DNA of 64,000 bases from Streptosporangiaceae bacterium NEAU-GS5 (GTDB lineage: Bacteria; Actinomycetota; Actinomycetes; Streptosporangiales; Streptosporangiaceae), in assembly GCA_017592665.1 (NCBI GenBank), contig JAGFNW010000029.1, positions 1 to 64,000 on the forward strand, read 5' to 3'. How positions within the stretch are numbered: position 1 is the first letter of the stretch; every line of letters begins with the position of its first letter. The notes below the pieces were generated by a model that did no database searches, was not told the DNA's origin, and was given only the letters and a program-made list of their open reading frames with translations. Below, piece by piece: positions 24,981 through 33,409 of this stretch. A program made the position numbers and the translations under genes.

Positions 24981-26651
24981 TCATCCCTTATTTCCCGGCC
25001 CGCGAAGGGTGAAGTTGTCGAACGAAAGCTTGACCTTCGCCGTGCCATGCGGAGACACGCGCCCGAGGACGCCGAGATCGCCCGGTGGCAGGCCGTTCGC
25101 GTCGGTGAACTCCTGGACGAGCCCGCCGTTGACCCACATGGAGAGTTTGACGGCCGCGCCGTCCACCTGGCAGGAGGCCTCGAGCCGCATGGTCTTGGCG
25201 CCGGGCGCCTGGTCGAGTTTGACGGGCGGGGCGACGTCGCCGCCCGAGCCTTTCGCGACGCGCCTGATGTGGGCCTCGCCCTTCGTCGTCACCAGGAACT
25301 CGTACTGGCTGGCCTGGGATTCGTCGTCGCCCCGGCAGTAGAGGCCGTATTCGCCGGAGCCGACGGCCGATCGGGTCGACACGTCCACGCCCATCAGCAC
25401 CGTCCCTGGCGTCACGGGCGTCGGGGTCGGTCCGGGAGAGGGATTCTGCACGGCGACGAACGGGATGGGCGCCTTGTGTTTCTGTTCCGGGTCGTCGCCG
25501 TCGAGGTCGACCGCGTAGAAGCCGTCGGGCGCGTAACCGTATTTGACCGATTCGTCCGAGGTGTCGTACGTCGGGCCGTCCCAGCTGCTGTTCTCGTTGG
25601 TGAAGTCGTCCTGGTAGAGCAGGGGAAGGTTCTCCGGCGGCCCGCCGGACTCCAGGGCGAGCCGCAGCGCGTATCCCGCTCCCGCGAGCGCCAGGACGAC
25701 GGCTGCCGCCACCACGCCGATCGTCCGCATCCGGCTCCGGCCGGACCGCGGCGGGTCGGCGGCGTCGTTCGCCACAGTATTCGCCACGGCGGTCCGGTCG
25801 AACGACGGACCCTGCCGCCACGCCTCCACGGCCGTGTGCTGGGCGCTTTCCGGCGTCACCCGGCCGACCATCTGGTCGAGCAGTTGCTGCGCGGTCGGGC
25901 GCTGCCGCGGATCCTTCGCCAGCGCCGCCAGCACCAGGTCACGCAGGCCCGGCTCCAACCCGGCCAGGACCGGCTCGTTGTTGAGCACGTGGTAGATGAC
26001 CGAGGGCAACGCCTCGCCGCCGAAGGGCGCTCGCCCGCTCGCCGCGTACGCGATCAGGCAGCCCCAGGAGAACACGTCGCACGCGGGGGAGATGTCCTCG
26101 CCGCGCAGCACTTCGGGGGCCATGTAGCGGGGCGTTCCGACGAGTTCGCCCGTGTGCGTCACGCCGCCGAACGTGTCCAGCGCCCGGGCGATGCCGAAGT
26201 CGATCACGCGTGGGCCGACCGAGGACAGCAGCACGTTCGACGGCTTCAGGTCGCGGTGGATGATCCCGGCGGCGTGGATGGCCGTCAGCGCCGTGGCCAC
26301 GCCGACGGCAAGGCCGTCGAGGCTCGACCCCTCCAGCGGCCCGGCGCGCTCGACGACCTGCTCCAGGTTGGGGCCTTCGACGTATTCGGTGACGACGTAG
26401 AGCTGATCCCCGTCCAGCGCGGCGTCGATGACGGCGGCCGTGCAGAACCGCCTGACCCGGCGCGCGGCGTCGGCCTCGCGCCGGAAGCGGACCCGGAAGT
26501 TGTCGTGCTGGCTGTACTCCGGGTTGATCACCTTGACGGCGACCCGTCGGCCGGACTCGTCCTGACCGAGGTACACCGTCCCCATTCCGCCCCGCCCTAA
26601 GCGGTCCAGAATGCGATATTTCCCGATCTGGAGGGGGTGCTGCTGTGTCAC
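24981..26651 (-). CDS. receptor Ser/Thr protein kinase with extracytoplasmic domain
   Basis: A 556-residue PknB-type kinase. The glycine loop is GRGGMGTVYLG near residue 20, the Lys in VAVKVIN near 38, the catalytic loop HRDLKPSNV near 133, DFGIARAL near 151 and GTPRYMAPEVL near 169. A single membrane helix (IGVVAAAVVLALAGAGYALR) lies near residue 315. The exterior part, about 220 residues, has a lectin/LamG-like sandwich pattern (FYAVDLDGDDPEQ, GLYCRGDDE), probably a ligand-binding domain. It should sense an external cue and phosphorylate cytosolic targets. GTG start. Confidence 0.9.
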   Translation of the reverse strand: MTQQHPLQIGKYRILDRLGRGGMGTVYLGQDESGRRVAVKVINPEYSQHDNFRVRFRREADAARRVRRFCTAAVIDAALDGDQLYVVTEYVEGPNLEQVVERAGPLEGSSLDGLAVGVATALTAIHAAGIIHRDLKPSNVLLSSVGPRVIDFGIARALDTFGGVTHTGELVGTPRYMAPEVLRGEDISPACDVFSWGCLIAYAASGRAPFGGEALPSVIYHVLNNEPVLAGLEPGLRDLVLAALAKDPRQRPTAQQLLDQMVGRVTPESAQHTAVEAWRQGPSFDRTAVANTVANDAADPPRSGRSRMRTIGVVAAAVVLALAGAGYALRLALESGGPPENLPLLYQDDFTNENSSWDGPTYDTSDESVKYGYAPDGFYAVDLDGDDPEQKHKAPIPFVAVQNPSPGPTPTPVTPGTVLMGVDVSTRSAVGSGEYGLYCRGDDESQASQYEFLVTTKGEAHIRRVAKGSGGDVAPPVKLDQAPGAKTMRLEASCQVDGAAVKLSMWVNGGLVQEFTDANGLPPGDLGVLGRVSPHGTAKVKLSFDNFTLRGPGNKG

Positions 26652-26689
26652 GACCGATCAGATTACCGACATGCCTTTCAATTGACTGG

Positions 26690-27775
26690 TCAACCAGCTT
26701 CTACGGCCTCGGCCGTCACGGTCGCCGCCTCCCGCGGCGCGCCCGCGGCCACAAGGACCGGACGTTGCACCAGGTCGACGGAGACCCGCGTCCCCGGCGC
26801 GAGCCGTACGGAATCGTGGCCCGGCACGTCGGCGATCAGCTCGACGCCGTCGGAGAGCTCGACCCGAAGGCGTACGGACGACCCGCGGAACGACGACGCG
26901 ACGATCAGCCCGCGCCCCTCGTCATCAGGCGAGACGAGCACGGCCTCGGGCCGGATCAGCACCTCCACGTCGGGCGTCGCGGGTATTTCGCCGTCGACGG
27001 GCAGCAGCTTGCCGAGCACGGTCACCGACGAGCCCGAGATCCTGCCGGGCACGTGGTTCATGGTGCCGACGAACTCGGCCACGAACGGCGTCGCCGGCCG
27101 GTCGTACAGCATGGGCGGCTCGGCCACCTGCTCGAGCCGGCCGTCCCGCAGGACGGCCACCCGGTCGGCGACCGACAGCGCCTCCTCCTGGTCGTGCGTG
27201 ACGAAGATCGTCGTGATGCCCAGGGTCAGCTGCAGCCGCCGGATCTCCTCGCGGAGCTGCACCCGGACCTTGGCGTCCAGCGCCGACAGCGGCTCGTCGA
27301 GCAGCAGCACGCGCGGCTCGACCGCCAGCGCCCGGGCCAGCGCGACCCGCTGCTGCTGCCCGCCGGACAGCTGGTGCGGGTAGCGGTCGCCCTGGGTGGG
27401 CAGGCCGACCAGTTCGAGCAGCTCCTGCGCCCTGCTCCGGCGCTGTGCCGGGCCCATCCGCCGGACCCGCAGGCCGAAGCCCACGTTGTCGATGGCGGAC
27501 AGGTTGGGAAACAGGCTGTACGACTGGAACACCATGCCGGTCTCGCGCCGGTTGGCCGGCACGCGGGTGATGTCCTTGCCGTCGACGAGCACGGCACCGG
27601 CGTCGGGGTGCTCGAAGCCGGCGACGCAGCGCAGCGCCGTCGTCTTGCCGCACCCGGACGGCCCGAGCAGGGCCACCAGCTCGCCCGGCTCGAGGGTCAG
27701 GTCGAGACCGTCGAGCGCCACCGTTGTCCCGAACTGCCGGCGCAGCCCGCGGAACTCCACTTTTGCGCCGTTCAA
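26690..27775 (-). CDS. ABC transporter ATP-binding protein (phosphonate uptake cluster)
   Basis: A 361-residue CUT/Fbp-type ATPase. Walker A is GPSGCGKTT, the signature LSGGQQQRVALARAL and Walker B LLLDEPLSALD. A C-terminal TOBE domain of about 110 residues follows. The TTG start at 27775 overlaps the upstream permease stop (TTGA) and has GGAAGGA upstream, so I prefer it over the much longer open frame. It is the last gene of the five-gene minus-strand unit and energises uptake of the ligand bound by the lipoprotein encoded at 29429-30595. Confidence 0.88.
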   Translation of the reverse strand: MNGAKVEFRGLRRQFGTTVALDGLDLTLEPGELVALLGPSGCGKTTALRCVAGFEHPDAGAVLVDGKDITRVPANRRETGMVFQSYSLFPNLSAIDNVGFGLRVRRMGPAQRRSRAQELLELVGLPTQGDRYPHQLSGGQQQRVALARALAVEPRVLLLDEPLSALDAKVRVQLREEIRRLQLTLGITTIFVTHDQEEALSVADRVAVLRDGRLEQVAEPPMLYDRPATPFVAEFVGTMNHVPGRISGSSVTVLGKLLPVDGEIPATPDVEVLIRPEAVLVSPDDEGRGLIVASSFRGSSVRLRVELSDGVELIADVPGHDSVRLAPGTRVSVDLVQRPVLVAAGAPREAATVTAEAVEAG

Positions 27776-28620
27776 CGCCGCTTCCTTCCCGCGTACGACA
27801 CGAACAACAGAATCAACCATGACAGCAGCAGGCTGAAGACCGACACCGCCACCGATACCTGGGCCTGCGATCCGGAGATCGTCACGATCCACACGGGGAA
27901 GGTCCGGAAGGCCAGCAGCTGCGCCACCGTGAACTCCCCGAGCACCAGCGCGAGCGTCAGGAACGCGGCGCTGGCCAGGCCGGACCGCAGGTTCGGCACG
28001 ATCACCCGGAACATCACGTGCGGCCAGGACGCCCCCAGGTTGCGAGCCGCCTCCACCAGCGTCCGCACGTCCAGCGCGGCGAGGCCGGCGTCGATCGCAC
28101 GATACGCGAACGGCAGGGCGAGGATCACGTACGCGAAGACGAGCACGAGGGGGAACGACGGGTTCTGGACCGCGATGATCGTCTGGTAGAACGGCGAGTC
28201 CGCCAGGTAGTCCGGGCCCCAGCGCAGCACTGTGCTGATGCCGGCCACGAACGTGATCGGCGGCACCACCAGCGGCAGCGTGCAGACCACTTCGAGCACG
28301 GGCCGAAGGCGTGGCGCGCCGAGCCGTACGGCCAGCATCGCGGGCAGCGTCAGCAGCAGGACCAGCACGATCGTGCTGACCCCCAGCTCGAGCGAGAGCA
28401 GGAGCGACTGGGTGAAGCCCTCGACCGAGAAGATCTGGCCGTAGGCGTCGAGCGACCAGCCCTGCTCGTGGTTGTCGATCGTGAACAGGAACGACACCAG
28501 CATCGGTCCGGCGAAGTACACCAGGGCCAGCAGCAGGATCACGCCCCGCCACACACGCACGCGGCGTGGCTTGGGAACGGACGCCACCTTTTCGGTGGGC
28601 GGAATGATCACTGTAGCCAT
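27772..28620 (-). CDS. ABC transporter permease 2 (phosphonate uptake cluster)
   Basis: A 282-residue inner-membrane permease with about six helices and the cytoplasmic coupling motif LVEAARNLGASWPHVMFRVI (EAA loop), as in binding-protein-dependent importers. ATG 28620 follows AGGAG and overlaps the end of permease 1 by 13 bases. Pairs with permease 1 to form the channel. Confidence 0.88.
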   Translation of the reverse strand: MATVIIPPTEKVASVPKPRRVRVWRGVILLLALVYFAGPMLVSFLFTIDNHEQGWSLDAYGQIFSVEGFTQSLLLSLELGVSTIVLVLLLTLPAMLAVRLGAPRLRPVLEVVCTLPLVVPPITFVAGISTVLRWGPDYLADSPFYQTIIAVQNPSFPLVLVFAYVILALPFAYRAIDAGLAALDVRTLVEAARNLGASWPHVMFRVIVPNLRSGLASAAFLTLALVLGEFTVAQLLAFRTFPVWIVTISGSQAQVSVAVSVFSLLLSWLILLFVSYAGRKRR

Positions 28621-29432
28621 CGCGCGCTCCTGCGCTGCAGCGGCAGATAGACGGCCATGACGATGCCCGCGATCACGATCATGTCGAGGCTGAGCGCCAG
28701 CGCCACGTTCTCGTGGCCGACCAGCACGTTGCCGGTGAGCGCGTCCGCGATCTGCAGGGTGACCAGCGGCACCGTGGCCCCGACCATGGCGTACGCGGTG
28801 GCGTAGGCGGCGAACGCGCCGCCGAACAGCAGCACCACCCCGCCGAGGATGGCCGGGGTGAGCACGGGGATGCCCACCCACCGCCAGAACTGCCAGGTGC
28901 TGGCCCCGGTGTTCTGCGCCGCCTCACGCCACTGCGGCTTGAGCCCGTCGAGGGCCGGCACGACCACGAGGACCATCAGCGGAATCGAGAAGTACAGGTA
29001 GACCAGGGCGAGGCCCCAGAAGCTGTACAGGTTCCACCAGGTCAGGTCGAGACGTGTGGTGATCACGCCCGCGTTGCCGAGCGTGGCGATCCACGCGAAC
29101 GCCAGCGGCACGCCGCCGAAGTTGGCCAGCACGCCGGACGCGGTCAGCACGGCCTCGCGCAGGGCCTGGTATCGCGAGGTCACCACGGCGTATGCGAGGA
29201 ACGTGCCGAGCACGGCCCCGACGATCGCGACCACCGCCGACAGCTTCACGCTGCCGATGAGCGCGGTCCGGTATGCCCCCTGGAGCGACTCGGCCACGTT
29301 CTGCCCGCTGAACGAGCCGTCGCGGATCAGGCTGCCGCCGAGCAGGACGGCCAGCGGCAACCCGAACACCAGCGTGGCTACCGCCAGCAGGGGGACAGTG
29401 GCCGTCCAGCTCCGGTTAGAGGACCCTCTCAT
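28608..29432 (-). CDS. ABC transporter permease 1 (phosphonate uptake cluster)
   Basis: A 274-residue permease with six predicted helices. The EAA loop is REAAQNTGASTWQFWRWVGI. Its ATG overlaps the solute-binding gene stop (ATGA at 29429-29432), so the two are translationally coupled. It belongs to the same uptake system as the adjacent ATPase and second permease. Confidence 0.88.
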   Translation of the reverse strand: MRGSSNRSWTATVPLLAVATLVFGLPLAVLLGGSLIRDGSFSGQNVAESLQGAYRTALIGSVKLSAVVAIVGAVLGTFLAYAVVTSRYQALREAVLTASGVLANFGGVPLAFAWIATLGNAGVITTRLDLTWWNLYSFWGLALVYLYFSIPLMVLVVVPALDGLKPQWREAAQNTGASTWQFWRWVGIPVLTPAILGGVVLLFGGAFAAYATAYAMVGATVPLVTLQIADALTGNVLVGHENVALALSLDMIVIAGIVMAVYLPLQRRSARWLQ

Positions 29433-30595
29433 CCCTGTACGGCCGCGCCCCAGCCGGAGGCCAGGGTGGCCTTGGCCTTGTCGACCTGAGCCGGGGTCGG
29501 GAACGTCGGGGTTCCCTCGACCTTGGGCAGCTGCGCGAGCAGAGCCTGGTCGACGGTGCCGTCAGTGGTCAGCGCGTCCAGCAGGACGGGCCGGGCGAAG
29601 CCCTTCAGCCACAGGTTCTGGCCCTCGGGGCTGTACAGGAACTCCTCCCAGAGGCGCGCGGCGGCCGGGTGCGGCGCGGTCGCGTTGATCGCCTGGCAGT
29701 AGAAGCTGGCGTACTTGCCGTCGGCCGGGACCACGACCTTCCAGTCGACGCCCTTGGTGGCGAACTCCTTGGCGTAGCCGGCGTTCAGGTAGTCCCAGTC
29801 GATGCTGATCGAGGTCTCGCCCTTCTCGACCGTGGCGGGGGTGGACTCGACCGGGTTGTAGTTGCCGTTGTCCTTGAGCTTCTTGAAGAAGTCGAGGCCG
29901 GGCTGGATGTCGTCGAACGTGCCCTGGTTGGCCAGCGCGGCCGCGTACACGCCGGCGAAGGCCGAGCCGGACTTGGTCGGGTTGCCGTTCATCGCGACCT
30001 TGCCCTTGTACTCGGGCTTGAGCAGGTCGGCGAAGGTCTGCGGGCAGTTCTTGATCCGCTTGGCGTCGCAGCCGATGGACACGTAGCCGCCGTAGTCGTA
30101 GAACCAGGCGCCCTCGGGGTCCTTCTGGCCATCGGGGATCTTGTCCCAGGCGGCCACCTTGTACTTGGCGAACAGCCCTTCCTGAGCGCCGCTCTGGGCG
30201 AACGCGGGGCCGAGGTCGAGCACGTCGGGGGCCCGGTCCTGCCCCTTCAGGGTCTTGACGGCGTTGATCTCGTCCGAGCTGGAGCCGTCGGGGTTGTCGC
30301 TGGTGATCTGAATGCCGTACTTGGTCTGGAAGGCCTGGATGATCTCGCCGTAGTTCGCCCAGTCGGGGGGCAGCGTGATGACGTTGAGCTTGCCTTCCTT
30401 CTTGGCGGCCGCGATGAGCGCGTCCATGCCGCCGATGTCCTGCGCGGAGGTCGCGGTGGCCGCCGAGGGCCCGTTGGCCGCCGCGCCCGAGGCGGCGGTG
30501 GTGGGGGTGGCGGTGTCGGATTTAGAGCCACAGGCCGAAAGTGCCGCTATCGCGAGAAGAGCGGCGACCGCCGAGCCGAAAGAACGGGGGGACAC
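29429..30595 (-). CDS. ABC transporter substrate-binding lipoprotein (putative 2-aminoethylphosphonate)
   Basis: A 388-residue extracytoplasmic binding protein. The signal peptide ends in the lipobox LSAC, so it should be a membrane-anchored lipoprotein. A Ser/Thr/Ala-rich linker follows, then an Fbp-type fold (EGKLNVITLPPDWANYGEII, PDVLDLGPAFAQSG). GTG 30595 is preferred over the open frame to 30715 because GGAGG precedes it by 5 bases and the signal peptide begins right there. Ligand is inferred from the neighbouring phosphonatase-like hydrolase and flavoprotein. A copy of the cluster's operator lies 27 bases upstream. Confidence 0.85.
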   Translation of the reverse strand: MSPRSFGSAVAALLAIAALSACGSKSDTATPTTAASGAAANGPSAATATSAQDIGGMDALIAAAKKEGKLNVITLPPDWANYGEIIQAFQTKYGIQITSDNPDGSSSDEINAVKTLKGQDRAPDVLDLGPAFAQSGAQEGLFAKYKVAAWDKIPDGQKDPEGAWFYDYGGYVSIGCDAKRIKNCPQTFADLLKPEYKGKVAMNGNPTKSGSAFAGVYAAALANQGTFDDIQPGLDFFKKLKDNGNYNPVESTPATVEKGETSISIDWDYLNAGYAKEFATKGVDWKVVVPADGKYASFYCQAINATAPHPAAARLWEEFLYSPEGQNLWLKGFARPVLLDALTTDGTVDQALLAQLPKVEGTPTFPTPAQVDKAKATLASGWGAAVQG

Positions 30596-30621
30596 ACTGC
30601 CTCCAAATGGTTCTTGGACGA

Positions 30622-30637
30622 ACTTGTACAAACAAGC
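30622..30637. promoter_or_regulatory. GntR operator copy 1 (before the binding-protein gene)
   Basis: ACTTGTACAAACAAGC: inverted CTTGT-N4-ACAAG, the same arms and spacer as the perfect palindrome at 31807-31822. It lies 27 bases upstream of the GTG start of the lipoprotein gene, so it may control the transporter genes separately from the oxidoreductase. Confidence 0.65.
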
Positions 30638-30711
30638 CAGTCTCAGTAAGCCATAGATGGGTGAACGGAGGAGGTCATTGCGATTGCGGTTGGTGAACGG
30701 CTTTCGGGACG

Positions 30712-31815
30712 TCACCCGAGCAACTGGTCAATAACCGCAGGAGCCAGGCCGAGCGCCGTGGTCATCCCGATCCCCGACGTGACCGAGACCACCCCCACGC
30801 CGGGCATCGGCGTCGCGATCAGGAACGGCTCGTCAGCGGACGCGTACACGCCGCGCCAGCGCTGGCGCACCTCGAGCCGCTCCACCCCCAGCAGCCGCGC
30901 CGTCTCGCCCAGGACCAGCTCGTCGAGCGCGTCGTCGTCGAACGGCTCCAGCGTCTTGGCGTACACGTGCGTGTCGCCGATCGTCAGGTCGCCATCCGGC
31001 AGCTGGGTGAACATGAGGTTGAGCCCGGCCGGCCCCGCCTCGGGCCGCTCGGCCTCGAGCCTTTCCCGTACGGCCGGCAGGGTCGGGCAGGCCGCGTATC
31101 CGGCATAGCGCAGCAGCGCGTATCCGGTCTGCACGGCGGGCCTGATGGGGGCGCCGGTCGGATTGCGCACGCGGAGCATGCGCAGCGCACAGCGGCGCAC
31201 CCCCGTGGCGAGATCCGGGAAGTGCCGGTCGACGTCGTGGCCGACCGCCACCACGATTCGATCCGCCGTTATCGCGCCCCGGCTGGTGTCCACCCGCCCC
31301 GGCTCGATCGCGTGCGCCGAGGTCGCCCAGTGGAACCGCACCCCCTGCGCCGCCAGCCAGGCGGCGATGGCCCGCGAGGCCTGACGCTGGTCGACCCGTA
31401 CGTCGAGGGGGAGCCGGGCGCCGCCGATCACCCCCGGGCCGAGCGGCAGCCCGATCCGCTCCGGCGTGAGCAGTTCGACCTGATCGCCCCCGCGGAGACC
31501 AGCGAACTCCTCCAGGACGGTCAGCTCGTCCTCGGCCCGTGCCACGACGATCGTGCCGGTCGCCTCGGCCCAGAAGCCGGCCTCCTTGGCCAGGCGGAGC
31601 CACAGCTCGCGGGCGGTCAGCGCGCACGCGAGGGCCGGGCCGTCCTGAGCCGTCACGCATCCGTGCCCGAAGTTGCGCACGGACGCGCCGGTGGCCCGCT
31701 CGTCGCGCTCGACGACGGTGACCGACAGGCCGCGCGCGACCGCGTCCACGGCGTGCGCGAGTCCCACGATGCCCGCCCCGACCACGACGAGATCAGCCGA
31801 GCCAAGACTTGTCAT
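30712..31815 (-). CDS. FAD-dependent oxidoreductase, TIGR03364-like (phosphonate-linked)
   Basis: A 367-residue DAAO-type flavoprotein. The N-terminus holds VVGAGIVGLAHAVDA, and ASVRNFGHGCVT is a typical flavin-contact segment of this family; GVVSVTSGIGMTTALGLAP closes the fold. Family members cluster with phosphonatase-like hydrolases and 2-aminoethylphosphonate transporters, and are thought to oxidise aminoalkylphosphonates to an aldehyde. I infer that role. The ATG at 31815 lies inside the palindromic operator. It is the first gene of the minus-strand unit, divergent to the GntR gene. Confidence 0.85.
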   Translation of the reverse strand: MTSLGSADLVVVGAGIVGLAHAVDAVARGLSVTVVERDERATGASVRNFGHGCVTAQDGPALACALTARELWLRLAKEAGFWAEATGTIVVARAEDELTVLEEFAGLRGGDQVELLTPERIGLPLGPGVIGGARLPLDVRVDQRQASRAIAAWLAAQGVRFHWATSAHAIEPGRVDTSRGAITADRIVVAVGHDVDRHFPDLATGVRRCALRMLRVRNPTGAPIRPAVQTGYALLRYAGYAACPTLPAVRERLEAERPEAGPAGLNLMFTQLPDGDLTIGDTHVYAKTLEPFDDDALDELVLGETARLLGVERLEVRQRWRGVYASADEPFLIATPMPGVGVVSVTSGIGMTTALGLAPAVIDQLLG

Positions 31816-31822
31816 GACAAGT
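31807..31822. promoter_or_regulatory. GntR operator copy 2 (perfect palindrome over the oxidoreductase start)
   Basis: ACTTGTCATGACAAGT is a perfect 16-bp palindrome whose centre CATG contains the start codon of the FAD oxidoreductase gene. The inner GTCATGAC fits the GT-N-AC form of HutC-type GntR operators. Binding here would block translation-proximal transcription. Confidence 0.75.
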
Positions 31823-31924
31823 ACGATGATGTTTTGTGGGATTTCCGTCAATCGTGAGGCTTGAGATGTCATCTCCCGGTCACCTGGGGTTTCGCAAACT
31901 TTAACAATGGCGACCTGAGGGAAG

Positions 31925-31940
31925 ACCTGTATTGTCAAGT
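31925..31940. promoter_or_regulatory. GntR operator copy 3 (degenerate, over the GntR start)
   Basis: ACCTGTATTGTCAAGT keeps the outer bases and 4-base spacer of the palindrome with one mismatch per arm (CCTGT-N4-TCAAG). It overlaps the TTG start codon of the regulator gene, consistent with autoregulation at lower affinity. Confidence 0.6.
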
Positions 31941-32672
31941 GACGTGGACCGGCCGCTGCACATTCAGATCGCCGCCGACCTACGCCGCCGGATCGCCACG
32001 GGCGATCTGCCCGAGGGCGCGGCGCTGCCGTCGGAGTCGCAACTGTGCGATCAATGGGGGGTCTCGCGCGGGCCGGTGCGGCAGGCGCTCGCCGCGCTCC
32101 GGGCCGAAGGCCTGATCGGCGGCGGGCGCGGCAAACCGCCCCTCGTCCGAGGCCGGGCCGTGCCCCAGTCGTTCGAGACCTTCCTGTCGTTCTCCCGATG
32201 GGCCGAGGACATGGGGCGCACACCCGGCCAGCGGACCCTGGAGATCGCCCGGCGGCCCGCCTCGGCCGAGGCCTGCGACGTGCTCGGCCTGGCCGAGGGG
32301 GAGCCGGTCGTGCAGCTGCTGCGGCTGCGGCTGCTGGACGGCTCGCCCACGATGATCGAACGGACCACGTTCGTGTGGCCGGTCGGGCGGCTGCTGTTCG
32401 ACCACGACTGCGACTCCGGGTCCATCTACGCGTTCCTGAGCGACCAGGGGGCCGACCTCAGCCAGGCCCACCACGTCATCGACGCGATCGGCGCCGACGA
32501 GACCGACGCCGAGTTGCTGGGCATATCGGCCGGGGCGGCCCTGCTCAGAGAACGACGCCGCACGTCCACCGCCGAGGGCGACCCGGTCGAGTATTCGGAC
32601 GACCGTTACCGGCCCGACCTCGTCGCCTTCACCATTGAGAATTTCCAGCAGGTCAGAAGGGCAATCGCATGA
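31932..32672 (+). CDS. GntR/HutC-family regulator of the phosphonate cluster
   Basis: A 246-residue regulator: an N-terminal winged HTH (HIQIAADLRRRIATGDLPEG, LPSESQLCDQWGVSRGPVRQ) followed by a UTRA ligand-binding domain from about residue 85. TTG 31932 is chosen because GAGGGAAG lies about 8 bases upstream; GTG 31944 has no ribosome site. It is divergent from the oxidoreductase/transporter unit and overlaps the phosphonatase-like gene by 4 bases. It should repress the cluster until an aminophosphonate or its product binds. Confidence 0.85.
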   Translation: MSSDVDRPLHIQIAADLRRRIATGDLPEGAALPSESQLCDQWGVSRGPVRQALAALRAEGLIGGGRGKPPLVRGRAVPQSFETFLSFSRWAEDMGRTPGQRTLEIARRPASAEACDVLGLAEGEPVVQLLRLRLLDGSPTMIERTTFVWPVGRLLFDHDCDSGSIYAFLSDQGADLSQAHHVIDAIGADETDAELLGISAGAALLRERRRTSTAEGDPVEYSDDRYRPDLVAFTIENFQQVRRAIA

Positions 32673-33337
32673 TCGATCTCGCCGTCCTCGACATCGCGGG
32701 CACCACGGTCGAGGAGCACGGGGCCGTCTACGTGGCGCTGGCGGACGCCGTACGCGCCGCCGGAGGAGATCCCCGCAAATCGGACATCGAGCGCTGGATG
32801 GGCGCCGACAAGCGCGAGGCCATCGCCGCGCTGCTCGGCCAGCCCTCCGGCGCGCAGACAGAGGCCGCGTTCAAGGACTTCCGGGCGCGGCTCGACGCCG
32901 CCTACGACGCCGACCCGCCGTCGCCGCTCCCCGGCGTGCCCGAGGCCCTGGCCCGGCTCCGCGCCTCCGGCGTCAAGGTGGCGCTCACCACCGGATTCGA
33001 CCGCGGTGTCACCGACGGCCTGCTGGCGCGCATCGGCTGGACCACCGGCGTCGTGGACCACGTGGTGTGCGTGGACGACGTGGCGGCCGGCCGGCCGGCG
33101 CCGTACATGATCTTCCGGGCGATGGAGGCGACCGGCGTGCGCGACGTGCGGCGCGTGCTCGTCGCCGGCGACACCACCCGCGACCTGGAGGCGGGCAACA
33201 ACGCGGGCGCGGGCTACGTGGTGGGCGTGCTCACCGGCGGCCTCGACGCCACCTCGCTCGGCGCGGTCCGCCACACCCACCTGCTGCCCGGTGTCGCCGA
33301 CATCCCGGCCCTGCTCATGCTCAGCTCTTTGGACTGA
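32669..33337 (+). CDS. phosphonatase-like HAD hydrolase (TIGR03351-like)
   Basis: A 222-residue HAD enzyme related to phosphonoacetaldehyde hydrolase. Motif I is LDIAGTTVEEHG (Asp nucleophile and DxAGTT as in PhnX), motif II lies in VALTTGFDRG, and motif III/IV are GRPAPYMIF and GDTTRDLEAG. It lacks an obvious cap Lys signature that I can place with certainty. With the flavoprotein it would complete oxidation and C-P cleavage of aminophosphonates, releasing phosphate. It overlaps the GntR gene by ATGA. Confidence 0.85.
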   Translation: MIDLAVLDIAGTTVEEHGAVYVALADAVRAAGGDPRKSDIERWMGADKREAIAALLGQPSGAQTEAAFKDFRARLDAAYDADPPSPLPGVPEALARLRASGVKVALTTGFDRGVTDGLLARIGWTTGVVDHVVCVDDVAAGRPAPYMIFRAMEATGVRDVRRVLVAGDTTRDLEAGNNAGAGYVVGVLTGGLDATSLGAVRHTHLLPGVADIPALLMLSSLD

Positions 33338-33409
33338 AAGGGCTGATTAACACAGAAGCGAGCGGGATACAAGAAAGGCAAGTGCCGCGCGTGCCGGGGG
33401 GAGAGACAC

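Noticed and set aside
25047-26600. A 517-codon plus-strand open frame
   Set aside because: Antisense shadow of the receptor kinase gene; all kinase motifs are on the minus strand.
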